DNA of 64,000 nucleotides from an uncultured Eubacterium sp. Lineage in GTDB: Bacteria > Bacillota > Clostridia > Lachnospirales > Lachnospiraceae. Positions 57,896-64,000 of the stretch are shown one piece after another (positions within the stretch are counted from its first letter, which is position 1; every line of letters starts with the position of its first letter). The DNA is taken from assembly GCA_910577295.1 (NCBI GenBank), contig CAJTLS010000005.1, forward strand, positions 83,368 to 147,367, written 5' to 3'. The notes beneath the pieces were generated by a model. The model searched no databases, was not told the DNA's origin, and worked only from the letters and a program-made list of their open reading frames with translations. A program made the translations under genes and the position numbers.

Positions 57896-60361
57896 CTATA
57901 AGACCATAATATACATATAGTATAGTCTTTTAATGAATGTAACATCCTCATATATTTTGTTCGTAATCCGGTAATACATCTCGCCAAACAGACGCAGTTC
58001 TTCCTCGCCAATCGTATCCGGCCCAAACCGCGCATGGTAAACCAACGCTACGAAGATAGCGATATTTTGTTCCGGCATCGCCATTGCTTCCGCTATCTGC
58101 GCCGTATATTCTGCCATGCTCTGACCGCGATAGACGACGGAACGCGCCGCAAATACCGGTACAAGATGATGATAGGCCATACGAATACGGCGTTTTGCCT
58201 TATAACTCCGCATATTTCGGACGAATAACCGTTTCCTTATCCTCCTCTGCGTCTCCATTACGGCGACAAAGAGTATGAGAACGAACAATACTTTAAGAAT
58301 CGTCCATAACACTTTATTACTCTTCTTCTCTTCGGCGCCTTTCTCGCTGCCCTCGTCAGAATCCTCTTCGTTTCCGTCAATATCTTCAAATTCCATGCTC
58401 TCCTCCGGCGTCTCCGTGACGGACGGCGTCGGCGTTGCGACTTCCATCTTATCTTCCGGCTCGTCTTCTTCCGGTTCGGACGACTCGGACGGTTCCGGTG
58501 TCTCGGTTTGCGGATGCGACTGGCTATACACCAAATCATCCTCTCCCTGTCCCGGAGTAACTTCTACCGGAACGAAACCATAGTTTTCATCATAAACTTC
58601 TATCCATGCATGGGCGTCTTCATCCGGTACTTCGATTTCTTTTCCAGTTTTCGAGCCTTTCTCTAATTGCCCTTTCGTAATATACATTCCCTCTACATAA
58701 CGTGTCGGTATACCGACGCTACGCAGAAGAACTGCTGCGGTTGTCGCATAGTAAGTACAGTAGCCCTTTTTCCCTTCATTCAAAAAATAGGTAACGGTAT
58801 CCTGTCCCGCCGGCGTCTTTCCCGGAGCAAGACTATATGTTGTGTCTTTCGTAATATAATCTTTAACTGCCTGAATCAGCTGGCTCTCATCCGCCTTACC
58901 GCCCCTGTATTTAGACAACAGTGAATCCCTCTTCTGTAAATACTGTTCAAACTTCTGACATTCCTGTCTGAGGTTTTCCGGCACCTGCAAAAAATGTTTC
59001 ATGGCAAATTCCTTTAATCGCTGTCTTTCCAGCTTATTGCTCTCCCAAAACATCTCATTTGCCAGACGGTAATTATGACGCAGAATGTCCTGCCGCACGA
59101 ACGACGGGTACGATAAATAATATTCCATTGCATAATCAATACCGGGTTCGTCCACTACCTGACGCCCGTTTTCCTTACATTTGAATGCCGACGTCGGCAG
59201 ATATGGGACTAAGTAATTGCCATAGCCAAACGCCAGATTGCGAATTCGCAGCTCGCCGGTTTTCCAAATATCCTTTTGCCCGCTGCTCTCATTGTCACCC
59301 AGCTCGTTTCTCAACTGTGTATGCCAGTTATCTATTGTGACACCGGTTTCGTCGAGTTTTGCCAGTTCTTTCTTGTACTCCTCTTCCGAGGCGAGCGAAG
59401 TCCAACGGTTATTCTCATAATGGTCTCCCACATACCCTTTCAAATATAATCCGTGCTTCGAATTGATGTCTCCGGATATTTTCAGCATCGTCTCTCCGGT
59501 ATAAGATATCTCTTTCTTTGTTCCAACCTGCCCATAAGAAATAGCGTCATCATTAAAGTTCGCTTTCAGCCATGTAAAGACATCTTCCGTCGTCCATGAC
59601 GTCAACGCCACCAGACTGTTTCTTGCCTGTGTCAGTTTTACTAAATTATTATCGTATTTCTTCGGTGGTATAAACGCATAAGAAATTCCACCGCAAACCA
59701 AACCGATAATGATAAGTATGAGAGACAGTTTCTGACGCATTCTCCTGTCAGTAGCGTCCGTTCGCAAATGTCTCGTACCAACTATTGTCATGGCGATAAT
59801 TAAATACAAGAATAAATCGGAGAAGTTACCGACTTTCCCGACCATTAACGGAAGAATGACGAACGGGCCGGTGACAATCAGAAATACTTTCGAGTGACGG
59901 CGGCGGTAAAAGAACGCACTGATAATCGCAATCAAATATACTCCTACCAGAATCAAAAGCAGATTCGTACAAAACTTAACGCTCGACCCCTCCGTGTCGG
60001 TGTAGGACATAAGAGAAATCGTCGTTCCAGTATAATTCATAAACTCTTTGAGGAAACTGTTTACAACGGTAACAATTGCCTTTTGCATAGCAGCCATAAA
60101 ACGTAAGCCTATGAGTGCAAAGAAAAGTGTAATCGCTAAAATACCGTACAATTTTCCTTTCCGAAATGTCTCCAAAACGGTAAACAGTCCGTAAAAAACA
60201 ACCGACGCCATAAGCATAATGGCCATCAGTAAGATTCTGTCATAAGTAAGCTGTAAACTGTTTGCCGTGCATAAAATGGCAGAAAAAACACCGAAAAAGA
60301 CCAGTAACAACTGGCTAAATTCCAATATAAACTTTATTACTCTGTTATTTCTGGTCTTCAA
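57896..60361 (-). CDS. membrane transglutaminase-like protein (TgpA type)
   Basis: Membrane protein with an extracytoplasmic transglutaminase-like domain. Of about 821 residues, the first 235 hold six or more membrane segments (DUF3488-like); the transglutaminase core has Cys near 535 (KGYCTYYAT) and His near 584 (DAHAWIEV). The third residue of the triad falls on Glu in FVPVEVTPG where many relatives have Asp. A Pro/Glu/Ser/Thr-rich stretch (about 620-690), one more membrane segment and a cytosolic DUF4129-like tail follow. Target unknown. TTG at 60361, 6 nt after GAGGTG, is preferred; a GTG at 60370 is possible. It overlaps the DUF58 gene. Confidence 0.88.
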   Translation of the reverse strand: MKTRNNRVIKFILEFSQLLLVFFGVFSAILCTANSLQLTYDRILLMAIMLMASVVFYGLFTVLETFRKGKLYGILAITLFFALIGLRFMAAMQKAIVTVVNSFLKEFMNYTGTTISLMSYTDTEGSSVKFCTNLLLILVGVYLIAIISAFFYRRRHSKVFLIVTGPFVILPLMVGKVGNFSDLFLYLIIAMTIVGTRHLRTDATDRRMRQKLSLILIIIGLVCGGISYAFIPPKKYDNNLVKLTQARNSLVALTSWTTEDVFTWLKANFNDDAISYGQVGTKKEISYTGETMLKISGDINSKHGLYLKGYVGDHYENNRWTSLASEEEYKKELAKLDETGVTIDNWHTQLRNELGDNESSGQKDIWKTGELRIRNLAFGYGNYLVPYLPTSAFKCKENGRQVVDEPGIDYAMEYYLSYPSFVRQDILRHNYRLANEMFWESNKLERQRLKEFAMKHFLQVPENLRQECQKFEQYLQKRDSLLSKYRGGKADESQLIQAVKDYITKDTTYSLAPGKTPAGQDTVTYFLNEGKKGYCTYYATTAAVLLRSVGIPTRYVEGMYITKGQLEKGSKTGKEIEVPDEDAHAWIEVYDENYGFVPVEVTPGQGEDDLVYSQSHPQTETPEPSESSEPEEDEPEDKMEVATPTPSVTETPEESMEFEDIDGNEEDSDEGSEKGAEEKKSNKVLWTILKVLFVLILFVAVMETQRRIRKRLFVRNMRSYKAKRRIRMAYHHLVPVFAARSVVYRGQSMAEYTAQIAEAMAMPEQNIAIFVALVYHARFGPDTIGEEELRLFGEMYYRITNKIYEDVTFIKRLYYMYIMVL

Positions 60362-61472
60362 GTTCTTCACCTCGTAAGTCCATTACTTCCAAACGGTCCC
60401 TTATCAAATTTCTTTCATCCAAATCATCATGGTCGGCAACGGTAAGATACAACGCTGCTTCCAACAGTTTTCCCTTGCCCCAATCCATATAGGCCTGCAG
60501 TAATTCATTGGGATTTTTCGTGATTCTACACTTAAATAATTCCTGAAACATCCAGTATAATTCTTCTTCGTGTTCTACGGAATATTCCTGTATCATTTCA
60601 TTTTTTCTGTCATGCCATATAAAAATCTGCGGTATGCCATGTTCAATCATAAACATGGAAATGGAATAGACTCCCTGTATAAGCAGATTTACATTTCTTC
60701 CCCGCTCTTCCTTTATAGCCGTAACACATAGATCAATAAAAATATGAATGGCTTTCGTAAGTGGAAGGCTTCCTTCCTTTACCATCAGATTTCCTGTCTT
60801 ACTACTCAGCTTCCAATGGATGCGCTGAATCTTATCTCCATCCATAAAATCCCGAATATTAAAAATCTCAGATGGGTCGTCTCCCTTTTTATATAAGGAA
60901 AATCGGTCGCTGTCTTCATTTGTTTCATTGTACCAGCGGTCTTTCCCCAAATACATCTCTTTCATCGGCGGCAGCACAAGTATGTCCTGCTTCTCAAAAT
61001 TCTTGCCAATCGTCCATGCAAAAAGGTTCAGATAATCATAAATACGAACTTTTTCCACTGTAATTGTCACATTGCCGCAGTTATACATAACTACCGGAAT
61101 CCGGCGGTCACGCTTTTTCCCTGCATCCACGGAAAAACGTATTTTCATCTTCCCTTTATCCCCGGAAAACTTATTTTCATAACGAACTTTTGCAATCCCT
61201 TTCGTGAGCGGCAAAAACCGGTTGCGATTCTCAATGGATAACGTAATCACTGCACGAGCCGGACGGTCGATGTCGTCTTTTTCCGCCATGGGATTCTTGG
61301 CGTCCACCGTGACGCTGATTCGTTTCCTCATAATAAGAAGAATGAGGAACATAAAAACCGGCACGGTCACAAGCAGGCCCATCAGCGCTACCGTTCCGTA
61401 TTCCAAAAATAAAACGGAAATGGCACACCCCGCAACAAAAAGGAATATGTAGAGGACAGTTCCAACAGTCAT
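60345..61472 (-). CDS. DUF58 domain protein
   Basis: Member of the MoxR-DUF58-transglutaminase system, a common gene triad of unclear biochemical role. The 375-residue product has two N-terminal membrane segments (about 5-48), a beta-rich domain and the DUF58 core with DPSEIFNIRDFMDGDKIQRIHWK split across the signature (YKKGDDPSEI, RIHWKLSSKTGNLMVKE). GGAGG lies 5 nt before the ATG at 61472, which removes 15 residues from the longest frame. It lies between the MoxR ATPase and the transglutaminase, overlapping the latter by 17-26 nt. Confidence 0.92.
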   Translation of the reverse strand: MTVGTVLYIFLFVAGCAISVLFLEYGTVALMGLLVTVPVFMFLILLIMRKRISVTVDAKNPMAEKDDIDRPARAVITLSIENRNRFLPLTKGIAKVRYENKFSGDKGKMKIRFSVDAGKKRDRRIPVVMYNCGNVTITVEKVRIYDYLNLFAWTIGKNFEKQDILVLPPMKEMYLGKDRWYNETNEDSDRFSLYKKGDDPSEIFNIRDFMDGDKIQRIHWKLSSKTGNLMVKEGSLPLTKAIHIFIDLCVTAIKEERGRNVNLLIQGVYSISMFMIEHGIPQIFIWHDRKNEMIQEYSVEHEEELYWMFQELFKCRITKNPNELLQAYMDWGKGKLLEAALYLTVADHDDLDERNLIRDRLEVMDLRGEELEDQK

Positions 61473-61536
61473 ATAAACCTCCATTCCAAAGCATAGCGGA
61501 AACATTTCGCTCCCCACTATCTTTGTTCCTCTCTGA

Positions 61537-62463
61537 TTATAACTTCGGCACCTGTATTTTACTTACAATCTCTTCAATTACATCCTCTTCTGTGGCATGG
61601 CTCATTCGCGCCTTTCCATTCAACAACAGGCGATGTGCCAGAACAGCGCCTGCCACTTCTTTAATATCTTCTGGCAAAACAAACTCCCTGCCCTGAACAA
61701 ACGCACGCGCCTTTGCCATATCCATCAGCGCCAGCGTACCGCGGGGGCTGACTCCCAGAGTAATCATCGAATGCTTTCTTGTTCCGTCTACGATTTTAGA
61801 CAGATAGCCAAGCACCCTGTCGTCCACATAAATCTGTTTTACCTGCTCCTGCATGACAACCAGTTCTTTTTTTGATATAATTTCCTGAATGAAATCCAAC
61901 GGATTGATGTCTTGTCTCTCCTTAATCAGGCGTATCTCCTCTTCCATCGTTGGATATCCCATGGAAATACGAATCATAAAACGGTCTAACTGTGATTCCG
62001 GCAGCATCTGTGTTCCCGCCGAACCAACCGGATTCTGCGTCGCAATTACAATAAACGGATTTGGCAGTTGTCGCGTCACACCGTCAACTGTAACCTGCCC
62101 TTCTTCCATGACTTCTAGAAGGGCCGACTGCGTCTTCGTCGAGGTACGGTTAATCTCATCGGCTAACAGCAGATTACAGAGAATCGCCCCCGGTTTATAC
62201 TGGAACTCACCGTCCGCCCCAATCATATTAAAACCAACAACGTCACTCGGCAATACGTCCGGTGTAAACTGCAAACGGCGCTCTGTCAATTCCATGGCGC
62301 GGGAAAATGCTACTGCCAGTGTAGTCTTCCCTACTCCCGGTACATCCTCGACCAGAATATGGCCTTTGGCTAAAATTGCTGTCATAACCAGTTCAATCGC
62401 CTGATTTTTTCCCTTAATTACTTTCCCCACCTCATTTAAAATGACCTCTACTTTCTCGTTCAC
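61537..62463 (-). CDS. MoxR-family AAA+ ATPase
   Basis: Chaperone-like AAA+ ATPase. The 308-residue product has Walker A VPGVGKTTLA (about 41-50), Walker B LLLADEINR near 105, sensor 1 IATQNP, and sensor 2 SPRGTLALMDMAKA. GGAG lies 8 nt before the GTG at 62463; a GTG at 62484 is upstream without a Shine-Dalgarno. It heads the MoxR-DUF58-TgpA-alarmone synthetase operon. Confidence 0.95.
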   Translation of the reverse strand: MNEKVEVILNEVGKVIKGKNQAIELVMTAILAKGHILVEDVPGVGKTTLAVAFSRAMELTERRLQFTPDVLPSDVVGFNMIGADGEFQYKPGAILCNLLLADEINRTSTKTQSALLEVMEEGQVTVDGVTRQLPNPFIVIATQNPVGSAGTQMLPESQLDRFMIRISMGYPTMEEEIRLIKERQDINPLDFIQEIISKKELVVMQEQVKQIYVDDRVLGYLSKIVDGTRKHSMITLGVSPRGTLALMDMAKARAFVQGREFVLPEDIKEVAGAVLAHRLLLNGKARMSHATEEDVIEEIVSKIQVPKL

Positions 62464-62490
62464 TCGTATGTCTCCTTTCCTCACTTACAC

Positions 62491-62515
62491 AAAAACGCCT
62501 CGTTACCTCGGCGTT
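62491..62515 (-). terminator. murA terminator
   Basis: AACGCC (62494-62499) and GGCGTT (62510-62515), with five T on the minus strand (62495-62491). It lies 24 bp after the murA stop. Confidence 0.7.
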
Positions 62516-62538
62516 CTTACTCCTATGTCTATTTTTTT

Positions 62539-63837
62539 TTACATGGCTTTCATTTTAAATTTCTGAATCGCACGTTCATCTTCCGAATCTACTTCCTCCA
62601 TACAACCACCCAATCCACAGATTTTCTCTACGAAATTTTCATAGCCGCGCTCAATATACTGGATTTCTTTTACATAAGTAATCCCGTCGGCAGCTAAACC
62701 CGCCATGACGAGAGCAGCGCCTGCACGCAAATCCGGTGCGCTGACTTGAGCACACGTAAAGCCTTCCACACCGGTAATAAAAGCAGCGTTTCCCTCTACT
62801 GTTATATTGGCCCCCATCCGGCGCAATTCGCTGATGTATTTGAAACGCGTCTCAAAAATGGTCTCTGTCACAATACTCGTTCCCTGCGAAAGGGCGAGCA
62901 GCGTCGTCATCTGAGGCTGCATATCCGTAGGGAAACCCGGATACGGCATCGTCTTTACGTTGGCGTAGTACAAACGTTTGTCTGCTGACACATGTATACA
63001 ATCGTCAAACTCTTCTACTTCGGCGCCAATCTCAACGAGTTTGGCCGTAATCGCCTCCAAATGCTTGGGAATGACATTTTTAATATAGGCATCGCCCCCG
63101 GTGGCCGCAACTGTAAGCATATAAGTTCCTGCTTCAATCTGGTCCGGAATAATCGAATATTCTGCACCATGTAACGCCTCCACACCGCGAATGCGAATCG
63201 CATCCGTACCGGCACCTTTGATGTTGGCTCCCATGCTGTTTAAGAAGTTTGCCACATCTACAATATGAGGCTCCTTAGCTGGATTCTCGATAATCGTTTT
63301 CCCCTCTGCCATACAGGCAGCCATCATAATATTAATCGTAGCTCCCACGCTCGGACAATCTAAATAAATATGCGTACCCCGCAGACTTTCCGCCTGTGCA
63401 TCAATTTTACCATGATGAATCGTTACTCTTGCCCCTAATTGCTCAAAGCCTTTGATATGCTGGTCAATCGGACGGCTGCCTATCTGACATCCCCCCGGCA
63501 GGGCAATTAACGCTCTTTTATACTTGCCTAATAAAGCTCCTACTAAATAGTACGAGCCACGAATTTTACGAATAGCTTCTTCATCCACGCTGACATCATG
63601 AATCAGCGCTCCATTAATACGCACTGTATGCGCGTCTTCGCGCTCCACGATGGCGCCAATTCCCTCAATCGCCTCTAATAAAACGCGAACATCATCCACA
63701 TCCGGTAGGTTTTCCACCCGAACAGGCTCATTTGCCATAATAGCCGCCACAATAATGCCAAGAGCCGCATTTTTCGCCCCGCCAATGGTAACTTCGCCTC
63801 TCAGTGGTATTCCACCCTTTATAAGATACTGTTTCAT
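62539..63837 (-). CDS. murA: UDP-N-acetylglucosamine 1-carboxyvinyltransferase
   Basis: Transfers enolpyruvate from PEP to UDP-GlcNAc, the committed step of peptidoglycan synthesis. The 432-residue product has Lys22 in GAKNAA, and Cys117 in PGGCQIGSRP, the residue alkylated by fosfomycin. YPGFPTDMQPQ and APDLRAGAALV are also seen. GGAGG lies 5 nt before the ATG at 63837; the frame is open to 63924 but that region holds the promoter. A single-gene unit. Confidence 0.97.
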   Translation of the reverse strand: MKQYLIKGGIPLRGEVTIGGAKNAALGIIVAAIMANEPVRVENLPDVDDVRVLLEAIEGIGAIVEREDAHTVRINGALIHDVSVDEEAIRKIRGSYYLVGALLGKYKRALIALPGGCQIGSRPIDQHIKGFEQLGARVTIHHGKIDAQAESLRGTHIYLDCPSVGATINIMMAACMAEGKTIIENPAKEPHIVDVANFLNSMGANIKGAGTDAIRIRGVEALHGAEYSIIPDQIEAGTYMLTVAATGGDAYIKNVIPKHLEAITAKLVEIGAEVEEFDDCIHVSADKRLYYANVKTMPYPGFPTDMQPQMTTLLALSQGTSIVTETIFETRFKYISELRRMGANITVEGNAAFITGVEGFTCAQVSAPDLRAGAALVMAGLAADGITYVKEIQYIERGYENFVEKICGLGGCMEEVDSEDERAIQKFKMKAM

Positions 63838-63880
63838 CATAACCTCCATCGGTAGAAACATATATACATACCGCTGTAAT

Positions 63881-63908
63881 AGTATAACACATTTTTGACA
63901 TTTGTAAA
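63881..63908 (-). promoter_or_regulatory. murA promoter with flanking half-site cluster
   Basis: On the minus strand TTTACA (63908-63903), a 16-bp spacer and TATACT (63886-63881) with TG in the extended -10 position. ACATTT/AAATGT hexamers occur at 63889-63894, 63898-63903, 63914-63919 and 63923-63928 around it. Upstream to 64000 no gene is seen. Confidence 0.55.
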
Positions 63909-64000
63909 ATAGTAAATGTAACACATTTCACAATATTTCGAGTCTACTCAATTGAAAATTTAATTTCTACCCCTGAGTCCTCTCCCTGTAGAACTTATCC

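Noticed and set aside
61889..62404. 171-codon plus-strand frame opposite the MoxR gene
   Set aside because: Fully antisense to a well-conserved AAA+ coding region, without start signals or homology-like motifs.

Overview
The window is a stretch of chromosome from an anaerobic, endospore-forming, low-to-moderate-GC Firmicute. Gene content and protein style fit the Lachnospiraceae or a close Clostridia relative: SpoIIE, SpoVT, SpoVG, YabP/YabQ and CwlD for sporulation, a GlgC/GlgD pair, IorAB, a group B [FeFe] hydrogenase, and no respiratory chain genes beside the ATP synthase. This assignment is inferred from gene content, not from a database search. I saw no rRNA, tRNA, CRISPR array, prophage or insertion sequence.

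Layout. 1-7000 (minus strand): glgC-glgD-spoVG, then pth-mfd, with the next gene just starting at the window edge. 7190-12240 (plus): murC, a DnaD/DnaI-type helicase-loading pair and prs, followed by a tandem palindromic repeat. 12500-21400 (minus): a sodium/solute symporter, a GGDEF protein, a group B [FeFe] hydrogenase, a CgeB-like glycosyltransferase, a class A PBP and cysK. 21500-31500 (minus): ywlC, a ywlE-like gene, rpiB, proC and the complete F-type ATP synthase operon atpZ-I-B-E-F-H-A-G-D-C, closed by a strong terminator. 31500-34000 (minus): CwlD-like amidase and an SH3/GH18 glycosidase. 34200-36200 (plus): apt and an AzgA-type purine permease. 36200-46650 (minus): a small P-loop kinase, an amidohydrolase, iorBA, a NYN/LOTUS protein, a DUF262-DUF1524 (GmrSD-like) nuclease coupled to folA, a Lys/Glu-rich protein of unknown function and a GH13 glycosidase. 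46880-55630 (minus): spoVT, hup, S4 protein, yabP, yabQ, divIC, spoIIE, tilS, hpt and ftsH. 55830-57120 (plus): an OFA-family transporter. 57180-63840 (minus): murA, MoxR ATPase, DUF58 protein, transglutaminase and a small alarmone synthetase.

Compared with Bacillus subtilis, one ancestral cluster (spoVG, prs, pth, mfd, spoVT, yabO, yabP, yabQ, divIC, spoIIE, tilS, hprT, ftsH) is split here between the two ends of the window, and the ywlC-ywlE-rpiB block still precedes the atp operon.

Most notable: (1) the 307-bp gap before the dnaD-like gene holds a perfect Spo0A box, several DnaA-box-like sites and a TTGACA-N21-TATAAT promoter with the same unusual 21-bp spacer seen at the spoIIE promoter in this window, suggesting joint DnaA/Spo0A control of the helicase loader; (2) the ATP synthase c subunit carries a complete sodium-type ligand set; (3) the YwlE-like phosphatase has lost its catalytic arginine; (4) a modular palindromic repeat family occurs at two loci; (5) a GmrSD-like nuclease is translationally coupled to dihydrofolate reductase. 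Start codons were chosen by Shine-Dalgarno position and often lie inside the longest open frame.
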